A stretch of DNA of 23,012 nucleotides from Methylophilaceae bacterium (lineage in GTDB: Bacteria > Pseudomonadota > Gammaproteobacteria > Burkholderiales > Methylophilaceae), in NCBI GenBank assembly GCA_006844635.1, contig SPJO01000155.1:1-23012 (forward strand). Reading direction: 5' to 3'. Position numbers and translations under genes: made by a program. Below are positions 15,328-23,012 of this stretch, piece by piece (within the stretch, counting starts at the first letter, position 1; each line of letters starts with the position of its first letter). Below the pieces are notes generated by a model. That model was not told the origin of the DNA. It did no database searches and saw only the letters and a program-made list of their open reading frames with translations.

Positions 15328-16725
15328 TTACTCAGACTTTGGCAAAACGATACCGGGGCCATCTTCACCAGTCTCTTCTGGCAGCAGAATCGCATCTTTT
15401 TTGAATAAAATGCTTTTTGGTTCATCACTACTTGCATCATCTTCCGTGGCCTCCTCTGGAACATCTTCAGTTGAACCCCCATCTTCAGCGGCCTCTTCAC
15501 GTTGCTCGATAATTGTATCGATTGCTTCACTGAGGCTCGATGCACTGCTAGTGCCAACGCTGACAGAGTACAAACCGCCGCCACGAGTAGCAATAATCAC
15601 TTGTGAAGAAACTTCCCCAGCAATCATTGACATCACAGCGTGATCATCGACTTTTGCACGTGCGACAAACCGACCATCGTCAATACTCATAAAGTGTACA
15701 TAGCCTTCCAAATCGCCAACAACAGCCAAGTCATTAATCAGTACAGGTCTAGTATTGCGTCGATTAAGCAAGTCACCTTGCCGCCAAAAAGTTCTACCCG
15801 TCGCGTAATCTAGCGAGTATACAGAGCCAGAGGCATGTGACACATATAACTTCTCATGCGCAAAATTCATCCCTGTATAGCTCGATATTTGCCTATTCCA
15901 CAAAACCTTACCATTCACGCGGTTAATCGCTGCTACCCGGCCTTGATAAGCCACAGCATAAACAACAGGGCCTGCTACAACGGGTAGACTTGTAATGTCA
16001 GCAATGCGCTCGATTTCTGTCACGCCTTTCGGCACCGCTACCGTCGCTTCCCATAAAAGGCGCCCGTTGTCTGCTCGTATTGCAGCCATTTTCCCACCTG
16101 AGAAACCTGCATAAACAGCGCCTCCATCCACGACAATACCTGCACTACTTCTCAAGCTAAGTGCGGGGACTTTTCGTTCATAAACCCATTTACGTGTGCC
16201 ATCCGCAGCGTCTAAACCATAAATTCGGTTATCACCAGAACGCGCAATGACCATGCCATCCGCATATTGCGGCGCACTAAGCAACTCACTTGAAAGTTTT
16301 GACTGCCAAACCTGTTTGCCATCCATATCATATGCAAATACATGGCCTCTGTTCGTGCCAACAAGTGCTAAACCACCACCGGCTCCGACACCACCACTCA
16401 CGACTTCGCCAACATTAATACGCCATGCTTGCTGACCAGTTCCCACATCGAGCTTAGTTAGATCACCTTCTGCGCTAGCAGCAAACACAGCACCTGCTTC
16501 TAACACAGGTGTGAAGTCATAATTAGCCGTTTCTCCTACTTGTGCTGACCAATCAATTTTCGCTTTTTGAGTGAATGCAATGTCTTGCAGCTCCGCAGGT
16601 GGATTAGGTGCTTCACGTCCAAATAGTTTGTCCGCCATATTAAGGCGCATCTCTGTTAATGCGCTACAGCCGGTCAACAACACGAGCGATAGCAATAAGC
16701 CAGTTTTTACAACAATGTTTTTCAT
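15328..16725 (-). CDS. bamB: BamB, outer-membrane assembly lipoprotein (eight-bladed propeller)
   Basis: BamB is the beta-propeller lipoprotein of the BAM complex and helps feed unfolded barrels to BamA. The 465-residue precursor has a lipoprotein signal with lipobox LTGC (17-20), giving lipidated Cys20. PQQ-type propeller blades follow with repeated segments such as LDAADGTRKWVYE, IRADNGRLLWEA and INRVNGKVLWNRQI. The propeller ends near residue 390. A tail of about 75 residues (391-465) follows, rich in Glu, Asp, Ser and Thr (EEAAEDGGSTEDVPEEATED), which the roughly 390-residue E. coli protein lacks. The tail is in frame and ends only two bases before der. It follows yfgM by 18 bases, as in many proteobacteria. 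Confidence 0.95.
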   Translation of the reverse strand: MKNIVVKTGLLLSLVLLTGCSALTEMRLNMADKLFGREAPNPPAELQDIAFTQKAKIDWSAQVGETANYDFTPVLEAGAVFAASAEGDLTKLDVGTGQQAWRINVGEVVSGGVGAGGGLALVGTNRGHVFAYDMDGKQVWQSKLSSELLSAPQYADGMVIARSGDNRIYGLDAADGTRKWVYERKVPALSLRSSAGIVVDGGAVYAGFSGGKMAAIRADNGRLLWEATVAVPKGVTEIERIADITSLPVVAGPVVYAVAYQGRVAAINRVNGKVLWNRQISSYTGMNFAHEKLYVSHASGSVYSLDYATGRTFWRQGDLLNRRNTRPVLINDLAVVGDLEGYVHFMSIDDGRFVARAKVDDHAVMSMIAGEVSSQVIIATRGGGLYSVSVGTSSASSLSEAIDTIIEQREEAAEDGGSTEDVPEEATEDDASSDEPKSILFKKDAILLPEETGEDGPGIVLPKSE

Positions 16726-16743
16726 TTCTTGTATTACTCTATT

Positions 16744-17370
16744 TTAACTGCCAAGCGAATCTAGCTTTTGTTGTGTAAACAAGCGCAAACGGCCTTCATT
16801 ATCTAAATGAAGCAGTGCACTTTCATAAGATTTCTTCGCTTCTGCTGTTTTGCCTTGTGCAGCAAAAACATCACCTAACAAATCATCCTTTAAGCCAACA
16901 AAGCCTTTATCCAAATCTGCTTGTAACACCTTCTCAGCACCTGCGTAGTCTTTCTCATCCAACATTAACGTTGCTAACTGTATGCTCGCCAATGCTTTAG
17001 TCGTGTTTTCTGAGGCATTAGCAACAGCCCATTCCAACTGCTCTTTAGCACCACTCACATCTTCTGCTGCAAACTGCGTTTTTGCTAGTAATACAGCAGC
17101 ACGACCTGCATACGGTGTTGCCGCATAGTTTTCTATTAACTTATCCGCTTCCGCTTTAATCAACTCCACTTTTGTTGGTTCAATTTGCACCATCGTTTGA
17201 TAAATATCAGATGCTTCAACGAATTTTTTATTCTGGAAGTACTGATATGCCTGCCATGACGCATAAGCGATTAAACCAAACAACACCAAATTCATGGTTA
17301 GTTTGCCATACTTATCCCACCAAACTTTAAATTCATCTAACTGCTCTTGATCTTCTAAATCTAACGCCAT
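16744..17370 (-). CDS. yfgM: YfgM-like TPR protein, ancillary SecYEG translocon subunit
   Basis: YfgM is an inner-membrane protein with a periplasmic TPR domain that links the Sec translocon to periplasmic chaperones. The 208-residue product begins MALDLEDQEQLDEFKVWWDK, close to the family start. One membrane helix lies at about residues 25-45 (MNLVLFGLIAYASWQAYQYF), and helical TPR-like repeats follow (for example AAVLLAKTQFAAEDVSGAK and AQGKTAEAKKSYESALLHL). Its position directly before bamB is conserved in proteobacteria. In many genomes hisS lies directly before it; here a SIMPL gene and two ABC ATPase genes intervene. GGGATGAAAAG before the ATG offers a modest ribosome-binding site. Confidence 0.92.
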   Translation of the reverse strand: MALDLEDQEQLDEFKVWWDKYGKLTMNLVLFGLIAYASWQAYQYFQNKKFVEASDIYQTMVQIEPTKVELIKAEADKLIENYAATPYAGRAAVLLAKTQFAAEDVSGAKEQLEWAVANASENTTKALASIQLATLMLDEKDYAGAEKVLQADLDKGFVGLKDDLLGDVFAAQGKTAEAKKSYESALLHLDNEGRLRLFTQQKLDSLGS

Positions 17371-17417
17371 CTTTTCATCCCATTACTTAATCTAATTAAC
17401 TACTTAAAACTCAAAAA

Positions 17418-18227
17418 CTAACCTTGCCCAGGAATGGCTTTTAACAATGCCTGAGTATAGGCCTCTTGCGGTGACTGGTATACCGCATCCACAGTACCTC
17501 GCTCAACCACTTGCCCTTTATTCATTACAACAATATCATCAGCAATATGCCTCACTACACGTAAATCATGTGTAATGAACAAATAACTTAACTGCATTTC
17601 TTGTTGCAACTCTTTCAGCAGCAACAGAATCTGTGCTTGCACAGAAACATCTAGTGCAGATACGGGTTCATCACACACAACCACTTCAGGCTCCAACACC
17701 AATGCTCTCGCAATACCGATGCGCTGCCTTTGCCCACCAGAAAACTGATGTGGATACTTCTTGACATCACCTGCCTGTAGCCCAACCCGCTCAAGCATTT
17801 GCTGCACCTTCTCTTGCCGTGCTTGTTGGTTACCTAAACCATGCACCAGCAAACCTTCGCCAACAATCTCACCAACACGCATGCGTGGGTTAAGTGATGC
17901 AAAGGGATCTTGAAACACCATTTGCAAGTTTTTGCGCATTTGACGCAGTTGTTTACTGTCTAGCGTTGAAAGTGATTGACCATTAAACAGCACCTCACCA
18001 CTTTCAAAAGCTTGCAATTGTAACAGACAACGCGCCAAGGTGGACTTCCCGCTACCTGATTCACCTACTACAGCTAGGGTTGATCCTTTTTTCAAGCTCA
18101 CACTCACGCCATCTAGCGCTTTGACTTTACTTTGGCCAAAGCCGAAGCTACCGCTACGCTGGGTATATTCTTTTACTAAATTTCTTGCCTCAAGAATAAT
18201 GGAGGCATCCTGGCGGTTATCCTGCAT
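17418..18227 (-). CDS. ABC transporter ATPase, oligopeptide (OppF/YejF C-terminal half) type
   Basis: This is an ATP-binding subunit of a peptide or nickel-type importer. The 269-residue protein has Walker A GESGSGKS (55-62), the Q-loop FQDPFASLNP, signature SGGQRQR (163-169), Walker B VVVCDEP (182-188) and the switch His220 in FITHDLRVVRHIADDIVVM. FQDPFASLNPRMRVGEI is typical of the OppF/DppF/YejF class. At 269 residues it lacks the longer C-terminal extension of OppF. Together with the 277-residue neighbour it resembles the fused YejF (about 530 residues) split in two. It starts on the stop codon of that neighbour with a one-base TAATG overlap. No permease or binding-protein gene is in the window, so the substrate is unknown. 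Confidence 0.88.
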   Translation of the reverse strand: MQDNRQDASIILEARNLVKEYTQRSGSFGFGQSKVKALDGVSVSLKKGSTLAVVGESGSGKSTLARCLLQLQAFESGEVLFNGQSLSTLDSKQLRQMRKNLQMVFQDPFASLNPRMRVGEIVGEGLLVHGLGNQQARQEKVQQMLERVGLQAGDVKKYPHQFSGGQRQRIGIARALVLEPEVVVCDEPVSALDVSVQAQILLLLKELQQEMQLSYLFITHDLRVVRHIADDIVVMNKGQVVERGTVDAVYQSPQEAYTQALLKAIPGQG

Positions 18228-19060
18228 TATGCCACCTCACCCTGTTCAAGCCATGCATAATCAATCGGCTTCAATGTTTTTTTACCTGCAGCATCTGGCA
18301 CGCAAGCTAACAATGCCTTTGTATAAGGGTGCTGCGGCTTCTCTAATACTTGTTTCTTGGGGCCTGCTTCAACCACCTCACCTCTAAACATGACAATGAC
18401 ATCATCCGCAATATCAGTCACCACACCAAAATCATGGGTAATAAATAGCATTGCCATTTGCATTTCATCTTTTAATGCTCGTAATAGCGCTAATATCTGC
18501 GCCTGCACAGTCACATCTAAGGCCGTTGTTGGCTCATCTGCAATCAGCAAGGATGGCTCACAGGCAATACTCATTGCCACCATCACACGCTGCCGCTGGC
18601 CACCTGACAATTCATCTGGATAGCTATTGGCCCGGCCAGCAGGAATACCAACGCTGGCTAAAAGACTTTCCACTCGATGCTTTAATGCCATGCCCTTTAG
18701 GCCTAAGTGCGCAGTAAGCGCTTCTCCAACTTGGTAGCCAATGGTTAGCACAGGGTTTAATGAGGTCATGGGCTCTTGAAAAATCATACCGATTTCTGCG
18801 CCTCTAACTGCCTGCATCTCTTGATTGTTTAGCTCAGTTAAATTAACACCGTTAAATGCAACTTTGCCTGTTGAAATGAGTTGCTCTGATAACAAGCCCA
18901 TGATTGTTAGCGCCGTTAAGCTTTTACCACTACCTGATTCTCCAACGATACAAGTCGTCTTGCCTGCTGACAGTTGTAAAGAGACGTCTCTTACTAGAAA
19001 TCGCGTCGGATCACTTTTCAGTGAAATATTCAGTGCTTCTACATTGAGTATTTGGGCCAT
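18227..19060 (-). CDS. ABC transporter ATPase, oligopeptide (OppD/YejF N-terminal half) type
   Basis: This partner ATPase has 277 residues. Walker A is GESGSGKS (40-47), and the Q-loop segment FQEPMTSLNPVLTIG is characteristic of OppD/DppD/YejF. The signature is LSGGQRQR (151-158), Walker B LLIADEP (171-177), and the switch His209 lies in FITHDFGVVTDIADDVIVM. The C-terminus holds PQHPYTKALLACVP, the start of the oligopeptide HPY region, and then ends early. Both ATPases have intact catalytic motifs, so a heterodimer serving a permease pair encoded elsewhere is likely. It begins two bases after the SIMPL-protein stop, with no strong ribosome-binding site, which suggests coupled translation. 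A direct peptide-import role is inference from family. Confidence 0.88.
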   Translation of the reverse strand: MAQILNVEALNISLKSDPTRFLVRDVSLQLSAGKTTCIVGESGSGKSLTALTIMGLLSEQLISTGKVAFNGVNLTELNNQEMQAVRGAEIGMIFQEPMTSLNPVLTIGYQVGEALTAHLGLKGMALKHRVESLLASVGIPAGRANSYPDELSGGQRQRVMVAMSIACEPSLLIADEPTTALDVTVQAQILALLRALKDEMQMAMLFITHDFGVVTDIADDVIVMFRGEVVEAGPKKQVLEKPQHPYTKALLACVPDAAGKKTLKPIDYAWLEQGEVA

Positions 19061-19062
19061 GT

Positions 19063-19818
19063 CTACTCAATATTATAAACAATGGTCACAACCACGCGCG
19101 CAACTTTATCAATGGTCGATTTATCATATACGCCACCATAATGATTCTCGCCATCTGTATTACGGCCAACGGGCAGAATATAAAAAGCACCTTGCCTTGC
19201 AGATTTCATGACGCCAACCTTTGCGCCATCCTGTTTAACAAACTCAGTCGCTCGTGTCCGTGCATTTTTAGTGGCTTCTGCTATCAGCGACATTTTAATT
19301 TCTTCTAGATTGCCGACTAAATAGTTAGGAGGGTAAGCCTCAACAGGATGGTTATCCGCTCGAAGTTGTAAAAAGGCTTTATTAGCGGCCGTGATTTTGC
19401 CCAAGTCTTTAGAAACCACTCGCAAGTTCTGATGCGCTTCATAGCCTTTTTGCACTTGCCTATATCGATCATTAATATAATCATCCACATAATGTGGTTG
19501 AAGCGTTTCAACATCCACACTCAATGACTCCTTAGCAAACCCCTGCTTTACCAAAAAGGCTTCTACCACGGCGCGCGTATCAGCCGCTGCAACTAATGCG
19601 CCGGACTGTGTGCTATTCGACACGGCAATATGAATCGTCCATTCTGCTCGATCTGCTTTAATCGGTTTTTCTGCCAACCCTTTAACCGTAATGCTTTGTT
19701 GGCCGATGACCGCACGCTTCGCTTGCGTGCCTAAAATAAAAGCGGCTCCTGCCATCCCTATCGCCAGCAAAATGCCTAAAATAGTCATCGCATTGAAAAA
19801 GCTTTTATTCTCGTTCAT
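19063..19818 (-). CDS. SIMPL/DUF541 (YggE-like) membrane-anchored periplasmic protein
   Basis: SIMPL-domain proteins include YggE, BP26 and MPN-type proteins; some form periplasmic rings, and their biochemical role is unresolved. From the ATG at 19818 the product has 251 residues. A membrane anchor lies at about 12-31 (MTILGILLAIGMAGAAFILG), and then the domain opens SITVKGLAEKPIKADRAEW. It includes the family-like segments TLQPHYVDDY and IAEATKNARTRATEF, and ends KVARVVVTIVYNIE. The alternative GTG at 19821 shares a base with the hisS stop; AGAGG is six bases from the ATG, which favours 19818. It lies immediately downstream of hisS and two bases upstream of the ABC ATPase pair, so these three genes form a compact unit. 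Any working link to the ABC proteins is unproven. Confidence 0.88.
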   Translation of the reverse strand: MNENKSFFNAMTILGILLAIGMAGAAFILGTQAKRAVIGQQSITVKGLAEKPIKADRAEWTIHIAVSNSTQSGALVAAADTRAVVEAFLVKQGFAKESLSVDVETLQPHYVDDYINDRYRQVQKGYEAHQNLRVVSKDLGKITAANKAFLQLRADNHPVEAYPPNYLVGNLEEIKMSLIAEATKNARTRATEFVKQDGAKVGVMKSARQGAFYILPVGRNTDGENHYGGVYDKSTIDKVARVVVTIVYNIE

Positions 19819-19820
19819 CA

Positions 19821-21077
19821 CTAACCTCTAATTAACTGGGAGACATCTGTCCATTGACACCGTTTTTGCTCTCCAGCTTGAAGTAATGGTTTTAAGGATA
19901 ATTCTCCAGCAGCCGCTTCATCATCTCCTAAAATAGCCGCATAACATGCACCACTTCTATCCGCTTTTTTCATCTGAGATTTAAAGCTACCGCCACCTGC
20001 ATGCAAGACAACAGACAAGCCCTGCTCTCGTAAAGTTTCTGCTACAGCAAATGCTTTCTGCTGCGCAGTCTCTCCAACATTCACCAAGTAAACATCCAAT
20101 GCATTATCTGCCGTGACCTCATAAGCTTGCATGAGCAAAAACACACGCTCCAAACCAATGGCAAAGCCACAGGCTGTCGTTGGTTTACCGCCTAAACGTT
20201 CGACCAGCGTATCATAACGACCCCCACCTGCAATCGTTCCTTGTGAACCAAGCTTAGTCGTGACCCACTCAAATACAGTACGATTATAGTAATCTAAGCC
20301 GCGCACTAAACGATGGTTAATGACATAGTCAACTCCTGCTTCTTTGAGTAAGTGACATAATTGCTCAAAATGCACAAGACTCGCCTCTCCTAAACAATCC
20401 ATCAACTTAGGTGCCTGTTCACAAACAGATTGCATATTAGGATTTTTACTATCTAGAATCCTGAGTGGGTTCGTATGTAAGCGACGTTTGGCATCTTCAT
20501 CAAGCACATCAGCGTGTTGCTCAAAGTATGTGATCAGGGTTTGACGGTATTGCGCACGCTCATCGGCATCCCCTATGCTATTAATTTGCAACTCAACATC
20601 CGTAATCCCTAATGCCTTCCACAGCCTTGCCAACATCACAATCTGCTCGGCATCCACTTCTGGACCATCAAAACCGAATGCTTCGCAACCGACTTGGTGA
20701 AACTGACGTTGACGGCCTTTTTGCACATTCTCATGCCTAAACATTGGACCGATATACCATAAACGTTGCGGTCCGTTATAAGTCAGGTTCTCTTGCACGA
20801 CGGCACGCACACAACCCGCAGTGCCTTCTGGGCGCAAAGTCAGCTTATCGCCATTCAGCGCATCTTCCCAAGCATACATTTCTTTTTCAACAATATCGGT
20901 ATGTTCCCCGACACTGCGAACGAACAACTCAGTGGGCTCTACAACCGGCATACGGATATTGTTATAACCGTACTGAGACAACACCTCTCGTGCAGTATCT
21001 TCCAGCTTAAACCATAGTGGGGTCGCTTCTGGCAGAATGTCATAGAAGCCTTTAATCGATTGGAATTTTTTTGCCAT
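19821..21077 (-). CDS. hisS: Histidyl-tRNA synthetase
   Basis: This class II synthetase charges tRNA-His. The 418-residue product opens MAKKFQSIKGFYDILPEATP, the usual start. It has the motif 2 region RLWYIGPMFRHE (105-116), the substrate loop LRPEGT (81-86) and the histidine-binding HisA signature LVRGLDYY (257-264). A C-terminal anticodon-binding domain covers about 325-418. Its length is typical for proteobacterial HisS. It follows ispG by three bases, an order conserved in many proteobacteria, and overlaps the SIMPL start region at its other end. Its full catalytic motif set separates it from the HisZ paralogue at the far left of the window. Confidence 0.97.
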   Translation of the reverse strand: MAKKFQSIKGFYDILPEATPLWFKLEDTAREVLSQYGYNNIRMPVVEPTELFVRSVGEHTDIVEKEMYAWEDALNGDKLTLRPEGTAGCVRAVVQENLTYNGPQRLWYIGPMFRHENVQKGRQRQFHQVGCEAFGFDGPEVDAEQIVMLARLWKALGITDVELQINSIGDADERAQYRQTLITYFEQHADVLDEDAKRRLHTNPLRILDSKNPNMQSVCEQAPKLMDCLGEASLVHFEQLCHLLKEAGVDYVINHRLVRGLDYYNRTVFEWVTTKLGSQGTIAGGGRYDTLVERLGGKPTTACGFAIGLERVFLLMQAYEVTADNALDVYLVNVGETAQQKAFAVAETLREQGLSVVLHAGGGSFKSQMKKADRSGACYAAILGDDEAAAGELSLKPLLQAGEQKRCQWTDVSQLIRG

Positions 21078-21080
21078 TAC

Positions 21081-22364
21081 TTAATTAACTGTTTGAATTG
21101 GAATCGTTTTTGAGGTGTGCTCTGTGCGTAATTTACCACCCTCAGCATAATTGCTCTGCACATAAGTTTCAACAATCTCTTGAAACTCTTGGGCTATATG
21201 GTCGCCTTTTAACGTAACAGTTTTCTCACCGTCAACGTAAACAGGCGCAACGGGTGTTTCTCCTGTACCAGGCAAACTAATCCCTATATTGGCTAGCTTA
21301 GACTCCCCAGGCCCATTCACAACACATCCCATCACTGCCACACTCATGTCTTCCACCCCTGGGTATGAGCCTCGCCATACCGGCATTTGTTTACGTAGGT
21401 AAGCCTGAATTTGCATCGCTAGTTCTTGGAAATAAGTCGATGTTGTCCGACCACAGCCTGGGCATGCAGTGACCAATGGTGTAAATGATCGAATGCCCAT
21501 CGTTTGTAAAATCTCTTGAGCAACGACAACCTCTTTGGTTCTGGATTCATTTGGTTCTGGTGTCAAACTTACGCGAATCGTGTCACCTATACCTTGCTGC
21601 AATAAGACAGATAATGCGGCAGTAGATGCGACCACACCTTTAGAGCCCATTCCCGCTTCAGTTAAGCCTAAATGTAAAGGGTATTCACTACGTGCAGAAA
21701 GGTCAGAATATACTTTAACTAAATCCTGTACATCACTGACTTTACAGGAAATAATTATTTTATTTGGATCAAGCCCAATATCAACTGCTTGCTGTGCACT
21801 TTCTAGCGCTGACTGAATAAGCGCCTCTCTCATCAAGGCATCAGAGGATAGTGGCTTGTCAGATTTTGCATTATCATCCATCATTTGCGCCATTTTAGCT
21901 TGATCTAAACTGCCCCAGTTCACCCCAATTCGCACGGGCTTTTGGTACTCAATTGCCGCTTCAATCATACTGGCGAACTGTTCATCACGCTTACGACCCT
22001 TACCAACATTGCCTGGATTAATGCGATACTTTGCGAGCGCCTTTGCACATGCTGGGTATGCTTTTAAAAGCTTATGTCCATTAAAGTGAAAGTCCCCAAC
22101 CAACGGTACATCACAATTCAAGTCGTCCAAACCTTGCCTAATGGCTGCCACTTGCGCAGCTGCCTCGGGTGAGTTGACGGTAATTCGCACGACCTCACTA
22201 CCCGCCTGCCACAAGGCGTACACCTGCTCTATGGTCGCTTTGGCATCGGCTGTGTCGGTATTGGTCATACTCTGCACAACTACTGGTGATGGTGTTGTAT
22301 CAAACAACCCGCCACCAACGGCAACGTGTCCTATCATTACTTGTCGTGTATCTCTGCGCATCAT
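21081..22364 (-). CDS. ispG: IspG (GcpE), 4-hydroxy-3-methylbut-2-enyl diphosphate synthase
   Basis: IspG converts MEcPP to HMBPP in the non-mevalonate isoprenoid pathway using a [4Fe-4S] cluster and flavodoxin or ferredoxin. From the ATG at 22364 there are 427 residues. The TIM-barrel part includes VQSMTNTDTADAKATIEQV and VGDFHFNGHKLL. The cluster ligands are Cys301 and Cys304 in CPGCGRT, Cys347 in MGCVVNGPGE, and Glu354. The spacing between the second and third Cys (43) is wider than in the E. coli enzyme (32), and the whole protein is longer than the 372-residue E. coli form; longer versions are common in betaproteobacteria. Starts at TTG 22370 or ATG 22361 cannot be excluded. It lies 14 bases after rodZ. 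Confidence 0.97.
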   Translation of the reverse strand: MMRRDTRQVMIGHVAVGGGLFDTTPSPVVVQSMTNTDTADAKATIEQVYALWQAGSEVVRITVNSPEAAAQVAAIRQGLDDLNCDVPLVGDFHFNGHKLLKAYPACAKALAKYRINPGNVGKGRKRDEQFASMIEAAIEYQKPVRIGVNWGSLDQAKMAQMMDDNAKSDKPLSSDALMREALIQSALESAQQAVDIGLDPNKIIISCKVSDVQDLVKVYSDLSARSEYPLHLGLTEAGMGSKGVVASTAALSVLLQQGIGDTIRVSLTPEPNESRTKEVVVAQEILQTMGIRSFTPLVTACPGCGRTTSTYFQELAMQIQAYLRKQMPVWRGSYPGVEDMSVAVMGCVVNGPGESKLANIGISLPGTGETPVAPVYVDGEKTVTLKGDHIAQEFQEIVETYVQSNYAEGGKLRTEHTSKTIPIQTVN

Positions 22365-22378
22365 TCTCAATTCAACAG

Positions 22379-23012
22379 CTATCTATTAAAACGGTAGCGA
22401 GCAACATTGATTCTTGTGTATGGTGCTAAATCAATGCGCTTACCATCTATCATCAATGTGGCGCCATGCGCGTTACCAACAACAATTTCTGATGGTCGGC
22501 GCACATCAACAGTGTCACGATCACCAGCGTAGAGAATTTTGTTATAAATCTCTCGTCCATCAGCATTCACGATACTCAGCCATGTTTCTTGCGTGGCGCT
22601 AAACGCCACTCTAGTTGTTCCCGCAGCTTGTGGAGACTCGATAACCGCAGACTCTTCACTGACATCCGCCGTCACAACCTCATCTTCATCAGTTGTTGCT
22701 TGCTCAGCGCCTACAACACTTGGCTGTGTCTCTGTTTTATTGGGTTCTGCTTCAATAGTCGTCGCATTGACCGCATTCTCTTCGGCCGTTTCTACTGTCG
22801 ATGTCTCAGCCTGCGCCGGCATTTCCAAAGGCGTTGAAGCAGCGTCCTCAATTTGTTCTGATAGCGGCAACTCTAACTCTGGTAATACCTCGCCTATTTC
22901 AGGCATCGGCATTACTGGGCTCGGTTTTTGTACATAGCTTTGATAAAAAAACCAAATTCCTGCAGCTATAATCAGTGCTACTACCGCTAACAAATAAGTG
23001 AGCTTATTTGAT
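22379..23012 (-). CDS. rodZ: RodZ-like cell-shape protein (partial, N-terminus outside window)
   Basis: RodZ is a bitopic membrane protein that binds MreB and helps organise cell-wall elongation. The window shows its last 210 codons, open to the right edge. A membrane helix opens the visible part (LTYLLAVVALIIAAGIWFFY). A periplasmic linker of about 90 residues rich in Pro, Glu, Thr and Ala follows. The C-terminal DUF4115 domain then begins TRVAFSATQETWLSIVNADG and ends DLAPYTRINVARYRFNR, the characteristic RodZ ending. The cytoplasmic helix-turn-helix domain that contacts MreB must lie beyond the window. The rodZ-ispG-hisS order is well conserved in betaproteobacteria, which supports the call. 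Confidence 0.88.
   Translation of the reverse strand, partial: SNKLTYLLAVVALIIAAGIWFFYQSYVQKPSPVMPMPEIGEVLPELELPLSEQIEDAASTPLEMPAQAETSTVETAEENAVNATTIEAEPNKTETQPSVVGAEQATTDEDEVVTADVSEESAVIESPQAAGTTRVAFSATQETWLSIVNADGREIYNKILYAGDRDTVDVRRPSEIVVGNAHGATLMIDGKRIDLAPYTRINVARYRFNR

Noticed and set aside
17418..19060. Two ABC ATPases considered as a broken fused yejF pseudogene
   Set aside because: Each frame has its own start and complete Walker A, signature, Walker B and switch motifs, and the TAATG overlap is a normal coupling arrangement.
18825..19211. Open plus-strand frame of 128 codons opposite the OppD-like and SIMPL genes
   Set aside because: It lies antisense to two well-supported genes, has no recognisable domain and no ribosome-binding site of note; it is explained by the coding frame of the other strand.
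22593..22937. Open plus-strand frame of 114 codons opposite rodZ
   Set aside because: Its Ser-, Thr- and Val-rich translation mirrors the low-complexity acidic linker of RodZ on the other strand.

Overview
The window reads as a chromosomal housekeeping region of a betaproteobacterium of moderate GC, plausibly in or near the Methylophilaceae/Nitrosomonadales. I infer this from gene content and order: hfq-hflX-hflK-hflC-yjeT-hisZ, rodZ-ispG-hisS-yfgM-bamB-der, and a separate HisZ. All gene assignments rest on motifs and family resemblance read from the translations; no database search was run. About 20 genes fill the window almost end to end, most on the minus strand. No rRNA, tRNA, CRISPR, insertion sequence or phage gene was seen, and no gene-free gap exceeds 300 bases.

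Read in the direction of minus-strand transcription (right to left), the layout is as follows. (1) rodZ (N-terminus outside the window), ispG, hisS, a SIMPL/DUF541 protein, two separate oligopeptide-type ABC ATPases, yfgM, bamB, der and an unrecognised 216-residue gene form one nearly gapless minus-strand series. It combines cell shape, isoprenoid synthesis, histidyl-tRNA charging, outer-membrane protein assembly and ribosome maturation. (2) bamD lies alone on the plus strand, divergent from rluD-pgeF-zip-rimO. (3) A two-gene plus-strand island (6187-8210) encodes a large protein with a likely C-terminal PilZ (cyclic-di-GMP) domain and a small basic orphan protein. (4) gltX is divergent from that island. 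(5) hfq-hflX-hflK-hflC-yjeT-hisZ run to the left edge, with hisZ cut by the window.

In many betaproteobacteria der is followed closely by hfq, so here roughly 9 kb (bamD through gltX) separates two blocks that are often joined. A three-gene SIMPL-plus-ABC unit also sits between hisS and yfgM. These rearrangements, the PilZ-like gene pair and the unrecognised gene beside der are the least ordinary parts. I see no convincing new defence or mobile system. Several starts were moved from the longest reading frame on ribosome-binding-site evidence (hflK, hfq, rimO, pgeF, bamD, SIMPL, ispG).
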